DNA from: Cyanobium sp. AMD-g
GTDB taxonomy: Bacteria > Cyanobacteriota > Cyanobacteriia > PCC-6307 > Cyanobiaceae
NCBI RefSeq assembly: GCF_024346395.1
Contig: NZ_JAGQCW010000002.1
Coordinates: 558,001-622,000 of the forward strand
Direction of reading: 5' to 3'
Length of the DNA: 64,000 nt
Each line of letters opens with the position of its first letter. Position 1 is the stretch's first letter. This document shows, piece by piece, positions 1 to 8,859 of this stretch. The notes below the pieces were generated by a model that made no database searches, was not told the DNA's origin, and worked only from the letters and a program-made list of their open reading frames with translations. The position numbers and the translations under genes were made by a program.

Positions 1-702
1 CCGGGTGGCGCTGAGGCTGCCGTCGAAGCCCAGGCGGGTCTGGGTGACCCGCACGGCGCGGCGGGCGTCATTGATGGCAAAGCGACGCCGCTGGGCTTCG
101 GTGTCGATGCCCAGCTTCACCGTCTCCCAGGCGTCGATGGCCTCCCGCTGCCGGATACCGAGATCGGCGACGCTGTTGTCGAGCTGGATGGCTCGGTCTT
201 CGCTGGCCACCACTTCGCCGGCCAGGGGGGCCACCACTTCGCGGCCGGCGAGATGGCGGAAATCGGCCACCTTCTGGTCGTAGACGCGACGCAGGGCGTC
301 GAGGCGTCTGCGGTTGCCCCCCAACTCGGCCAGGGCCGTGTCCCGCAGCCGCCGGGCCGAGGCCAGCCGCGCCTGGTCGCGCCGGTCGAGATCGGCGTTG
401 ATGCGGACCAGCTCCGCCAGATCCTTCTCCTGGCGGCGCAGCTGCTGCTCCAGGGTGGGCAGGTAGAGGCGCAGCAGGGTCTGGCCCCTGCTCACCCGCT
501 GGCCCACCCGCACCGGCAGGCTGAGGATCTGGCCCTCGGCCCGGGCATCGATCACCGTGGCACCGCCGGGCACGATCACCACCCCCCGGCCGATCACCTC
601 GGTGGGCACCGGCCAGAACAGGAACCAGCCGGCGGTCAGGGCCCAGGCGGTGCCGAGGGCCAGCAGCACCCGCCGCTCCGAGGTTTCCTCCGGCGTGCCC
701 AT
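1..702 (-). CDS. HlyD-family membrane fusion protein, C-terminus cut by window edge
   Basis: The frame is open for 234 codons from an ATG at 702 to the window edge, so the C-terminal half is missing. It begins with about ten polar residues, then one membrane segment (about residues 11-31, ending WFLFWPVP). A biotinyl/lipoyl-like beta section follows (GRGVVIVPGGATVIDA to GQTLLRLYLP), then a charged helical hairpin rich in Arg, Leu and Glu (about residues 80-150), and the second lipoyl half begins at VVAPLAGEVVAS. This is the layout of periplasmic adaptors of type I and bacteriocin exporters. It resembles secretion proteins of NHLM-type peptide exporters, but the partner ABC gene lies outside the window. 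It starts 8 bp after the stop of the GMC gene and so is probably the last visible gene of the ARTO operon. Confidence 0.8.
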   Translation of the reverse strand, partial: MGTPEETSERRVLLALGTAWALTAGWFLFWPVPTEVIGRGVVIVPGGATVIDARAEGQILSLPVRVGQRVSRGQTLLRLYLPTLEQQLRRQEKDLAELVRINADLDRRDQARLASARRLRDTALAELGGNRRRLDALRRVYDQKVADFRHLAGREVVAPLAGEVVASEDRAIQLDNSVADLGIRQREAIDAWETVKLGIDTEAQRRRFAINDARRAVRVTQTRLGFDGSLSATR

Positions 703-710
703 GGTCAGCC

Positions 711-2351
711 TCAGCCCCGCAGCCGTTCCACCAGGTGGGTGCCCACCCGCAGGGCATTGGCGATGGCGGTGAGGGAGGGGTTCACGGCGCCGATCGTGGG
801 CATGAAGCTGGTGTCGACGACGTAGAGGTTGTCGAGTTCGTGGGCCTTGCAGTTGAGGTCGAGCACCGAGCTGGCCGGATCGCTGCCGAAGCGGCAGGTG
901 CCGGCCTGGTGGCCCACGGCGGCGATGCCCATGCTGTTGGCGATGTAGAACTGGCGCTCCACCAGATGCTGGCGCAGATAGAGGCGATCCAGCAGTCCCT
1001 CCAGCCGGCTCACCAGACGCGCCGAGGCGGTGAGGTTGTTGGGGGTGTAACTGAGCTGGATCTGGCCGGATCCGGTGACGGTGACGCGGTTGTTCGGATC
1101 GGGCAGGTCTTCGCTGGAGATCCAGAAGTCGAGGGCATGTTCGGCGATCTTGTCCATGCTCCAGCCGGGCATCAGGAAGGTTTCCAGTGGCGCGTAGCCC
1201 TTCATGATCGTGCCGTTCGTCTTGCCCGTCATCTGGATGTTGCCCATCGGGTAGTCGAAGTCGGCATCCCCGAGATACCAGTCGTTGATCGACACCGTTT
1301 TCTGGAAAATGGTCCGGTTCGGCTCATGGGCCAGGGCCACCATCGCCTTGCTGTTGTGGAACATGTAGTGGCGGCCCACCTGGTCGGAGCCGTTGGCCAG
1401 GCCCCGGGGATGGCGGTCGTTGGCTGACAGCAGCAGCAGCCGGGCGCTGTTGGCGGCGCCGCAGCTCACCACCACCACATCGCCGCTGACTGTGAGCGGC
1501 TCGCCGTCCCGTTCCAGCTCCACCCCGGTGACCGTGCGGCCGGAGGCATCGGTGTGCAGGCGCTTCACCTGGGCCCGCGTCAGCAGCGACACGTTGGGGC
1601 TCGCCAGGGCCGGCCGGATGCCCAGCACCTCGGCGTCCGATTTGGCGTGCACCAGGCAGGGGAAACCATCGCAGCAGTTGCACTTGCGGCAGCGGCTGAA
1701 GGCCATGTGGGCCTCATCGAGCTGGATTCCGCTGGGGGCGTGGAAGGGATGGAGCCCGGCGGAGCGCAGGTCGTCGACCAGCTGCTGCATCCGCGGCTCA
1801 TGGGCCACCGGCGGGTGGGGATAGGGGCCGCTGCAGGGCGGCTCGGTGGGATCCTCACCGCGCTGGCCGTGCACGTGGTACATCTCCTCGGCCTTCTGGT
1901 ACCAGGGCTCGAAGTCGGCGTAGCGCAGGGGCCAGGCCGGCGAGACGCCGTCGAAGTGGGCGAGCTGCTCGAAGTCCTGCTGGCGCAGGCGGAAATGGGC
2001 GGCGCCGTACATCTTGGTGGCGCCCCCGACGAAGTAATGGCTGCCCGGCTGAAACGTCTTGCCGTGTTTGTCGAGCCAGGGATCCTTCGACACATAGCGG
2101 TTCTGCTGGAACACCGCTTCGGCGTCCCAGTTCTGGGGTTCCTGGGGCAGCCAGTCACCCCGCTCCAGCACCAGCACCTTCAGGCCCGCGGGGGCCAGGT
2201 GGCGGGCCAGGGTGCCGCCACCGGCGCCGCTGCCGATGATCACCACATCGAAGTGGGCACCGTGGCTCACCTGCAGCTGGGCCGGCTCCGGCAGGGCTGA
2301 GCTGTGAACACTCGGACCGGCGATGGCGGCGCTGGGGGACGGGGAGCTCAT
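711..2351 (-). CDS. GMC-family FAD oxidoreductase (copy 1, catalytic His and Asn present)
   Basis: A 546-residue flavoprotein. The Rossmann FAD motif GSGAGGG (about residue 37) follows a 30-residue N-terminal extension. The C-terminal GMC_oxred_C part carries GHQAGTCRFGSD (His near residue 480) and AVNPSLTAIANALR, which supply the conserved His and Asn of the choline/glucose oxidase family. A Cys-rich stretch near residue 225 (CRKCNCCDGFPC) is shared with bacterial GMC dehydrogenases. The likely reaction is FAD-dependent oxidation of an alcohol or sugar, with electrons passed to a quinone or oxygen; the substrate is unknown. The ATG at 2351 overlaps the stop of the upstream glucosidase (ATGA), so translation is probably coupled. 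Confidence 0.88.
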   Translation of the reverse strand: MSSPSPSAAIAGPSVHSSALPEPAQLQVSHGAHFDVVIIGSGAGGGTLARHLAPAGLKVLVLERGDWLPQEPQNWDAEAVFQQNRYVSKDPWLDKHGKTFQPGSHYFVGGATKMYGAAHFRLRQQDFEQLAHFDGVSPAWPLRYADFEPWYQKAEEMYHVHGQRGEDPTEPPCSGPYPHPPVAHEPRMQQLVDDLRSAGLHPFHAPSGIQLDEAHMAFSRCRKCNCCDGFPCLVHAKSDAEVLGIRPALASPNVSLLTRAQVKRLHTDASGRTVTGVELERDGEPLTVSGDVVVVSCGAANSARLLLLSANDRHPRGLANGSDQVGRHYMFHNSKAMVALAHEPNRTIFQKTVSINDWYLGDADFDYPMGNIQMTGKTNGTIMKGYAPLETFLMPGWSMDKIAEHALDFWISSEDLPDPNNRVTVTGSGQIQLSYTPNNLTASARLVSRLEGLLDRLYLRQHLVERQFYIANSMGIAAVGHQAGTCRFGSDPASSVLDLNCKAHELDNLYVVDTSFMPTIGAVNPSLTAIANALRVGTHLVERLRG

Positions 2352-5071
2352 GACGGGGGGGAGTAGCGGTTGAGCTGATTGAGCATCTTGCAGACCATGG
2401 CGCTCCAGCCGGTCTGATGGGAGGCACCGACGCCGCTGCCATTGTCGCCGTGGAAGTATTCGTTGAACAGGATCAGATCGCGCCAGTGGGGATCGCTCTG
2501 GAACATCTCCACGCCCCCATTGAAGGGGCGTCGGCCTTCGCCGTTGCGGCGGAACAGATCCACCAGCCGTTTCTCCAGCTCCAGGGAGGCTTCCCAGAGG
2601 CTGATCCAGTGGCCGGAGCGGGTGGGGAACTCCACCTTGAAGCTGTCGTCGTAGAAGTGGGCGAATTTCTGCAGCGATTCGATCAGCAGGAAGTTCATCG
2701 GCATCCACACCGGCCCGCGCCAGTTGGAGTTGCCCCCGAACATCGCCACCGGACTGTCGGCCGGGCTGTAGGCGAGGGTCTGGCTTTCGCTGCCTTCGGT
2801 GTAGGTGTAGGGGTGCTGCTCGTACACCTTGGAAAGGGAACGGATGCCGTAGGGGGAAAGAAACTCCTCCTCATCGAAGAGCCGCTCGCAGATCCGCTGC
2901 AGGCGCTCCCTGGGCACCAGGGTGAACAGCACCCGGTCGTTGTGCCAGATCCCCAGGTTCTGCACCATCCAGGAGGGTGTGGTGCGCTCGTGGGTGAACC
3001 AGGCCAGGGTGCGGCTGACATCCAGCATCGGTAGCCGTGCCACGGTGTCGATGTCGAAGCTCTGCACCGCCAGCAGCGGCACCAGGCCCGAGAGCGAGCG
3101 GGTGCGCAGATAGTCAACGCTGCCGTCGGGCCGCTTGATCACGTCGTAATAGAAGCCGTCCTCCTCGTCCCAGTTGAGGTAGTTGCGGCCGGCCGGATTG
3201 TTGAGGGCGATGGCCAGCTGCACGAAATCCACCACGAAACGCTCGCAGATGTCGGCGTACTCCGGCTCTTCGTGGCTCAGTTCCACGGCGATGTCCAGCA
3301 GATTGAGACTGAGCGAGGCCATCCAGGCGGTGCCGTCGCACTGCTCGATGATGCTGCCGTCGGCCAGGGGGAAACGCCGATCGAACACGGCGATGTTGTC
3401 GAGGCCCAGGAACCCCCCCTCAAAGACGTTGTCGCCGGAGCGGTCGTTGCGGTTCGCCCACCAGCCGTACTCCAGGATCAGCTTGCGCAGGGCTGCCCTC
3501 AGGAAGGCCAGATCAGCGCTGTCGCTGTTCTTGCGATCAATCTGATAAATGCGCATCGCCGCCCAGGCGCCGATCGGCGGATTGGGATCGGACAAGGCCC
3601 ACTCGTAGGCAGGGGTCTGGGCGTTGGGAGCGGTGTAATGGGGCTTGCGCAGCAGCATGCACTGCTCCTTGGCGGTGGCCGGATCGAAGATGGCGAAAGC
3701 CACTGCGTGGAACATCAGGTCCCACTGGCAGAAGTAGGGATACTCCCAGCAATCCGGCATCGAGATCACGTCGTGGGCGTGCAGCCGTTCCCAGTAAGCG
3801 TTCTGGGTATGACGTCGCTCGGCCGGCGGGGGGGTGCCGGTGGGGTCGCCTTCGAGCCAGCGCATCACGCTCCAGCCGTAGTACTTCTTGCACCAGAGCA
3901 GCCCGGCGGTGCCGGCCAGATGGATGCGCCGGTCGTCGTCGCACAGGCCGGGAACGCGATGCTCGAAATACTCCAGCCATTCCCGTTCGCGCTCGGCGAA
4001 GAGTGCTGCGACGGCGTCCCGATCCAGCGCAGGGACAGGCACGGGGCCGTCGGTGCGGTGCAGGCGCAGTTCCACCACCCATTCCTCGCCGGCGGCCAGG
4101 GTGCGCTGCAGCAGACGGCCCGCCTTGCTGCCCTGCAGGGCCGGATTCACCGCGCCGGCTTCGCCGTCGACCACATGGCGATGGAAGCCGTCCTTCTGGA
4201 AGGCCGTGGCGTTGGGCTGGCCCCAGAGCCGCTCGCTGTTGGTTTCGTTGTCGGTGAAGATCCAGCGTCCGGGCTCCTCGCAGTCGAGCTGATACACCCC
4301 CAGATGGGGTATCCCATCGGTGACCACCGCAGGGCCGCTGGCCGCATCGCCGGCGCCGGCGAGTGGGCAGATCTGGTGCTCGACTTCGTCGGGATAGCCC
4401 CAGCGCCAGGTGTTGCGCAGCCACAGGCTGGGCAGCAGGGTGAGCGGGGCCGGCTCGGGGCCGCGGTTGGTGGCCCGGATACGGATCAGCAGGTCCTCCG
4501 GTCCGGCCTTGGCGTACTCGATGAGGACATCGAAATAGCGGCTCTCGTTGAAGATCTCTGTGTCAATCAGTTCGTACTCGGGCTGGTCGCGGCCGCGGCG
4601 GCCGTTCTCCGCCCGCAGCTCTTCGTAGGGAAAAGTCCGCTGCGGGTACTTGTACAGCCCCCGCATGAAGCTGTGGGTGGGGGTGTTGGCGAGATGGAAG
4701 AAATAGTCCTTGAGGTCCTCACCGTGGTTGCCTTCGGGATTGCCGAGCCCGAAGGGCCGTTCCTTGAGGATCGGGTCCACGCCGTTCCAGAGGGCGAGGG
4801 AGAAGCAGAGGCGGCACTGGTCGTCGCAGAGGCCCAGCAGGCCGTCCTCGCCCCAGCGGTAGACGCGGGAGCGGGCGTGGTCGTGGGGGAAGGAGCGCCA
4901 GGCGTCGCCGTCGGCGGAGTAGTCCTCCCGCACGGTGCCCCACTGGCGCTCGCTCAGGTAGCTGCCCCAGAGGCTCCAGGGGGCGAGGCCGTGGTCACGC
5001 TCGGCCATGCGCCGGGTTTCCGACGGGGTGATGGCGTCGATCGCGGCACCGCTGGGGACGCTGGCCGTCAC
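2348..5071 (-). CDS. MGH1-type glucosidase (GH63-like), about 907 aa
   Basis: A large (alpha/alpha)6-barrel-type hydrolase. The N-terminal part carries the signature of bacterial proteins annotated as glucosidase: LSERQWGTVREDYS, FPHDHARSRVYRWGEDG, ILKERPFGL and EGNHGEDLKDYFF. The C-terminal half has MGH1-like blocks (YCQWDLMFHAVAFAIFDP, DNIAVFDRR, WRGPVWMPMNFLLIESL). No signal peptide is visible, so it is probably cytoplasmic and acts on a glucoside or glucosylglycerate-type solute or oligosaccharide; the substrate is not decidable from sequence. The start is taken as the GTG at 5071, which overlaps the upstream GMC stop (GTGA). An upstream extension exists in frame but lies inside that GMC gene. 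Its place between two GMC oxidoreductases suggests that it supplies their substrate. Confidence 0.85.
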   Translation of the reverse strand: MTASVPSGAAIDAITPSETRRMAERDHGLAPWSLWGSYLSERQWGTVREDYSADGDAWRSFPHDHARSRVYRWGEDGLLGLCDDQCRLCFSLALWNGVDPILKERPFGLGNPEGNHGEDLKDYFFHLANTPTHSFMRGLYKYPQRTFPYEELRAENGRRGRDQPEYELIDTEIFNESRYFDVLIEYAKAGPEDLLIRIRATNRGPEPAPLTLLPSLWLRNTWRWGYPDEVEHQICPLAGAGDAASGPAVVTDGIPHLGVYQLDCEEPGRWIFTDNETNSERLWGQPNATAFQKDGFHRHVVDGEAGAVNPALQGSKAGRLLQRTLAAGEEWVVELRLHRTDGPVPVPALDRDAVAALFAEREREWLEYFEHRVPGLCDDDRRIHLAGTAGLLWCKKYYGWSVMRWLEGDPTGTPPPAERRHTQNAYWERLHAHDVISMPDCWEYPYFCQWDLMFHAVAFAIFDPATAKEQCMLLRKPHYTAPNAQTPAYEWALSDPNPPIGAWAAMRIYQIDRKNSDSADLAFLRAALRKLILEYGWWANRNDRSGDNVFEGGFLGLDNIAVFDRRFPLADGSIIEQCDGTAWMASLSLNLLDIAVELSHEEPEYADICERFVVDFVQLAIALNNPAGRNYLNWDEEDGFYYDVIKRPDGSVDYLRTRSLSGLVPLLAVQSFDIDTVARLPMLDVSRTLAWFTHERTTPSWMVQNLGIWHNDRVLFTLVPRERLQRICERLFDEEEFLSPYGIRSLSKVYEQHPYTYTEGSESQTLAYSPADSPVAMFGGNSNWRGPVWMPMNFLLIESLQKFAHFYDDSFKVEFPTRSGHWISLWEASLELEKRLVDLFRRNGEGRRPFNGGVEMFQSDPHWRDLILFNEYFHGDNGSGVGASHQTGWSAMVCKMLNQLNRYSPPS

Positions 5072-6582
5072 AGGGCGGCCTTCAGGGCGGCGCCGATGCG
5101 CAGGGCATTGGCGATCACCGTGAGCCCCACCCCCACCGAGGGACAAAAGGGCAGCACGCTGGCATCGACGATCCAGAGGTTGTGCACCTCATGGCTGCGG
5201 CCCTGCAGGTTCACCACCGAGGTGGCCGGATCCGAGCCCATGCGGCAGGTGCCGCAGGCGCCGCCGATGACCGGCAGGGGTGCCTCGCCGCGGGGGTGGG
5301 TGGGGGCGGCCTTGGCCACCAAGGTCAGAGGGTCGGCCTCCACCGCCTTGAGGCAGTCGATCCAGCGGTAGACGAGGCGATCATGGGCCTCCCGGTTGTT
5401 GGCCGTGTAGTGGATCTGCAGCAGGTTGCCCCGCAGGGCGACGCGGTTGTGGGGATCGGGCCGCACGGCGCTCATCGCCCACCAGGTGATCGAGCGGGCC
5501 GCGAGCTGCTCAAGACCGAAATCCGGTAACAGCCGGGTCACCAGGGAGAGCACCGGCGGCGATTCGGCGAACAGGGCGTCCTGAAGCACCCCACCACCGC
5601 TCTGGATCGAGCCGAGCGGAAAGTCGACGTTCTTGTCGCCCCAGTAGAAGTCGGTGATGCCATGGCCGCGGCCGTAGCGGCCCGAATTGGGGGCGGCGGC
5701 CAGCTGCAGGATCGAGGTGAGCTGGGGCTTCATCAGGTTGCGGCCCACCTGATCGGAGCCGTTGGCCAGGCCGCGGGCGTGGTGGTCGGTGGCGGAGCGC
5801 AGCAGGATCTCCGGCGTGCCGATGGCCCCGGCGGCCAGCACCACCTGGTGGCCACGGAACAGCCAGCGCTGGCTGTCGATCTCCGCTTCGACGCCGCGCA
5901 CCTCCTGGCCCGAAGGGTTGACGTGCAGCTGCATCACCCGGACATGCTCCTTGACGGTGACGGCGCCGCAGGCGCGCACCGGATCGACGCCAAACAGTTC
6001 GGCATCTCCGGTGGGATCGACCGCGGAGTCGGACCAGCTCAGCGGCAGGTCGTAGGGATGCAGGCCCTGGCGCTCGAGGGCGGCGCGCAGCTCCACCAGG
6101 AACGGCTCCACCGGCCGTGGTGCGGCGGGGTAGGCGCTGTTGCGGGCCGGGGCGGTGGGATCGGCACCGGCCACGCCATGCACGTGATACAGCGATTCCG
6201 CCTGGTCGTACCAGGGGGCCAGGTCGTCGTAGCGCAGTTCCCAGTCCGGCGAGGGCCCCTCCTGCAGGGGCATGCCAAGGAATTCCTGCTCGCGCATGCG
6301 TTCGAGCACGCCCCCCCAGATCTTGGTGTTGCCACCGATGGCATGCACCATCTGGGGGGAGAAGGGATCCCCATCGGTGCCGAACCACTTCTCCTCGGGG
6401 TGATAGCGCTGCTTGCGGAACAGACTCACCTCGTTCACGTTCTGGTCGGCCTGGGGCATGACGCCACCGCGCTCCAGCAGCAATACCGTGTGGCCCGCAT
6501 CGGCGAGGCTGGCGGCCAGGGTGCCGCCACCGGCACCGCTGCCGATCAGAATCACGTCGTAATGGTTGTCGTCAATGATCAT
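5068..6582 (-). CDS. GMC-family FAD oxidoreductase (copy 2, catalytic pair altered)
   Basis: A 504-residue relative of the enzyme at 711..2351, with FAD motif GSGAGGGTLAASL near residue 12 and second FAD contacts at GSDQVGRNLMKPQ. The C-terminal domain reads GGACGTCRMGSD (about residue 440), where copy 1 has GHQAGTCRFGSD, and SVGVGLTVIANALR where copy 1 has AVNPSLTAIANALR. Both positions normally filled by the active-site His and Asn are therefore changed, while the FAD-binding parts are intact. It may oxidise its substrate by another mechanism, or work as a non-catalytic or heteromeric partner of copy 1. It follows subunit III of the oxidase after a 3-bp gap, in the same operon. Confidence 0.87.
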   Translation of the reverse strand: MIIDDNHYDVILIGSGAGGGTLAASLADAGHTVLLLERGGVMPQADQNVNEVSLFRKQRYHPEEKWFGTDGDPFSPQMVHAIGGNTKIWGGVLERMREQEFLGMPLQEGPSPDWELRYDDLAPWYDQAESLYHVHGVAGADPTAPARNSAYPAAPRPVEPFLVELRAALERQGLHPYDLPLSWSDSAVDPTGDAELFGVDPVRACGAVTVKEHVRVMQLHVNPSGQEVRGVEAEIDSQRWLFRGHQVVLAAGAIGTPEILLRSATDHHARGLANGSDQVGRNLMKPQLTSILQLAAAPNSGRYGRGHGITDFYWGDKNVDFPLGSIQSGGGVLQDALFAESPPVLSLVTRLLPDFGLEQLAARSITWWAMSAVRPDPHNRVALRGNLLQIHYTANNREAHDRLVYRWIDCLKAVEADPLTLVAKAAPTHPRGEAPLPVIGGACGTCRMGSDPATSVVNLQGRSHEVHNLWIVDASVLPFCPSVGVGLTVIANALRIGAALKAAL

Positions 6583-6585
6583 GGT

Positions 6586-7188
6586 TCAGGCTCTCCAGAC
6601 ATAGAGCAGCACGAACAGGATGATCCAGATCACATCCACGAAGTGCCAGAACAGGGATGTGGCGATGACGCCTTCTTCGCCACCGTCGTAATTGCCGGGG
6701 ACGAAGGATTTGGCCAGCATCAGGCCCATCAGCAGGATGCCGGTGAGCACATGCAGGCCATGGAAGCCGGTGAGCAGATAGAAGGTGCCACCGAAGGTGC
6801 CGGAGGTGAAGCCGAACGTGAGGCCGCTCCACTCCACCGCCTGGCCATAGAGGAAGTAGGCCCCCATGGCCATGGTCAGCAGCCAGAAGCCCCGGAACAG
6901 CCAGATCTTCCCCTTGCCTTTGAAATGCTCGGCCACCACCATCGTGAACGAGCTGGACACCAGCACCACCGTGTTGATCAGCGGCAGGCGCCATTCGAGG
7001 CCGTCCACTCCGGCGGGCAGCCAGTCGAGGGCGGAGAGGCGCAGCAGGGCGTAGCCGCTGAAGAACGCCAGGAAGATGACGCTCTCGGAGCACAGAAAAA
7101 TGATGAAGCCGGTGAGGTTGTGGCTGGCGTGCTGGCCCTCGCCGTGGACCCCGGCCGGGCCGGTGGGGGGGATGGGGGTGCTGCTCAT
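6586..7188 (-). CDS. ctaEII: Heme-copper oxidase subunit III (ARTO type)
   Basis: A 200-residue membrane protein with five hydrophobic segments, typical of the short bacterial form of subunit III. The conserved parts are visible: HNLTGFIIFLCSESVIFLAFFSGYALLR (written here in pieces, with the conserved Glu in the second helix), FYLLTGFHGLHVLTG and the terminal FWHFVDVIWIILFVLLYVWR. It belongs to the terminal oxidase with ctaDII and ctaCII. Its ATG overlaps the stop of ctaDII (ATGA). Subunit III supports proton uptake and stability of the core in this family. Confidence 0.95.
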   Translation of the reverse strand: MSSTPIPPTGPAGVHGEGQHASHNLTGFIIFLCSESVIFLAFFSGYALLRLSALDWLPAGVDGLEWRLPLINTVVLVSSSFTMVVAEHFKGKGKIWLFRGFWLLTMAMGAYFLYGQAVEWSGLTFGFTSGTFGGTFYLLTGFHGLHVLTGILLMGLMLAKSFVPGNYDGGEEGVIATSLFWHFVDVIWIILFVLLYVWRA

Positions 7189-8855
7189 CGGATGGCCTCC
7201 CGAAGGGTGAGCGCGCGCTCGATCTCGGCCTGGTGCTCCACCAGCGGTTCACCGCTGCCATAGCCGTAGGGGCGGCTGATCACGGTGGGAACGTGCTCGC
7301 CGAAGTTGTCTTCCGCCGGGGGTGAAGGCAGCAGCCATTCCAGGCCGATGGCATTCCAGGGGTTGTGCGGTGCCTTTGGACCACGGGCCCAGGAGCTGAT
7401 CATGTTGAGCAGGAAGGGAATGATCGACACCCCCAGCAGGAAGCCCCCAAGGCTGGCCAGCACGTTCCAGAAGGCGAACTCCGGGTCGTAGGAGGAGACA
7501 CGGCGGGGCATGCCCATCAGGCCCATCGGATGCATGGGCAGGAAGCTGAGATTGGCGCCAATGAAGGTGAGCAGAAAATGCAGCTTGCCGAGGCCCTCGT
7601 AGGGCATCCGGCCGGTGAACTTGGGGAACCAGTGGTAGATGGCGGCGAAGACGCCCATGACGGCCGCGCCATAGATCACGTAGTGGAAGTGGCCCACCAC
7701 GAAGTAGGTGTTACTGACGTGAATGTCAATCGGTACGGTGGCCAACATGATGCCGGTGATGCCGGCAAAGACGAAGTTGAACAGGCCGCCGAGGCAGAAC
7801 AGCATCGGGGTGGTGAGCCGGATCTTGCCTCCCCATAGGGTTCCCAGCCAGGCGAACACCTTCACCCCGGTGGGCACGGCGATCAGCATCGTGGTGACCA
7901 TGAACAGGTTGCGCATCCACTGGGTGACGCCACTGGGGAACATGTGGTGCACCCAGACGATCAGACCGAGGCCCACGATGATGAAGGAGGCCAGGCACAC
8001 ATAGACGTAGCCAAAGAGGGGCTTGCGCGAATAAACGGGGAACAGCTCCGAGAAGATGCCGAACACCGGCAGGATGATCACATACACCGCCGGATGGGAA
8101 TAGAACCAGAAGAAGTGCTGATAGAGCACCGGATCGCCGCCCCCTTCGGGCCTGTAGAACGAGGTGCCGACGCTCAGATCCAGCAGCAGCATCACGGCGC
8201 CGCCGGTGAGGGCGGGCAGGCCGATCAGCTGCAGGGTCTGGGCGGCGAGGGCGGTCCAGCAGAACACGGGCATGCGGAAGAAGCCCATGCCCGGCGCCCG
8301 CATGCGCAGGATCGTGGTGACGAAGTTCACCGCCCCCATGATCGAGGAGACGCCGGAGAGGGCCACGGCCAGCACCCAGAGGAACTCGCCGTTGATCAGG
8401 TGGCCGAGGGGGTTCTGGAGACTCACCGGCGGATAGGACCACCAGCCGGAGGTGGCCGGGCCGCTGGGCACGAAGAAACTGGCGATCAGCAGGATGCCGA
8501 ACACCGGCACCAGCCAGAAGGCGGCGGTGTTGAGCCGGGGGAAGGCCATGTCGGGGGCACCGATCATGGTGGGAATCAACAGGTTGTTGAGCCCGTTGAG
8601 CACCGGAAAGATGAACAGGAACAGCATGATCGTTCCGTGCATCGTGTAGAGGCCGTTGTACACGGTCCGATCCACCAGATCGGAAGCGGGTGTGATCAGC
8701 TCGCCTCGGATGATCATGGCCAGCAAGCCACCCACCAGGAAGAAGAAGAAGGCCACCACGATGTACTGGATGCCGATCACCTTGGCATCGGTGCTGAAGC
8801 TGAAGTAGCGCCGCCACGAGGCGGGTGGTTCGGGGGAGAGGGCGGTGCTGGTCAT
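7185..8855 (-). CDS. ctaDII: Heme-copper oxidase subunit I (ARTO, A2-type proton channel)
   Basis: A 556-residue catalytic subunit with the usual twelve membrane helices. CuB ligands are present (SHPAVY near residue 254, and VHHMFPSG), the heme a3 ligand lies in VVGHFHYV, and NNLLIPTMIGAPDMAFPRLN carries the Asn/Asp entry of the D channel. Residues 252-256 read YSHPA: the Glu of HPEVY enzymes is Ala and is preceded by Tyr-Ser, the hallmark of A2-type heme-copper oxidases. The start is placed at the ATG at 8855, 4 bp after the stop of ctaCII; an upstream extension in frame would run into that gene. With a subunit II that lacks CuA, it should receive electrons from quinol. Confidence 0.95.
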   Translation of the reverse strand: MTSTALSPEPPASWRRYFSFSTDAKVIGIQYIVVAFFFFLVGGLLAMIIRGELITPASDLVDRTVYNGLYTMHGTIMLFLFIFPVLNGLNNLLIPTMIGAPDMAFPRLNTAAFWLVPVFGILLIASFFVPSGPATSGWWSYPPVSLQNPLGHLINGEFLWVLAVALSGVSSIMGAVNFVTTILRMRAPGMGFFRMPVFCWTALAAQTLQLIGLPALTGGAVMLLLDLSVGTSFYRPEGGGDPVLYQHFFWFYSHPAVYVIILPVFGIFSELFPVYSRKPLFGYVYVCLASFIIVGLGLIVWVHHMFPSGVTQWMRNLFMVTTMLIAVPTGVKVFAWLGTLWGGKIRLTTPMLFCLGGLFNFVFAGITGIMLATVPIDIHVSNTYFVVGHFHYVIYGAAVMGVFAAIYHWFPKFTGRMPYEGLGKLHFLLTFIGANLSFLPMHPMGLMGMPRRVSSYDPEFAFWNVLASLGGFLLGVSIIPFLLNMISSWARGPKAPHNPWNAIGLEWLLPSPPAEDNFGEHVPTVISRPYGYGSGEPLVEHQAEIERALTLREAIR

Positions 8856-8859
8856 GGCC

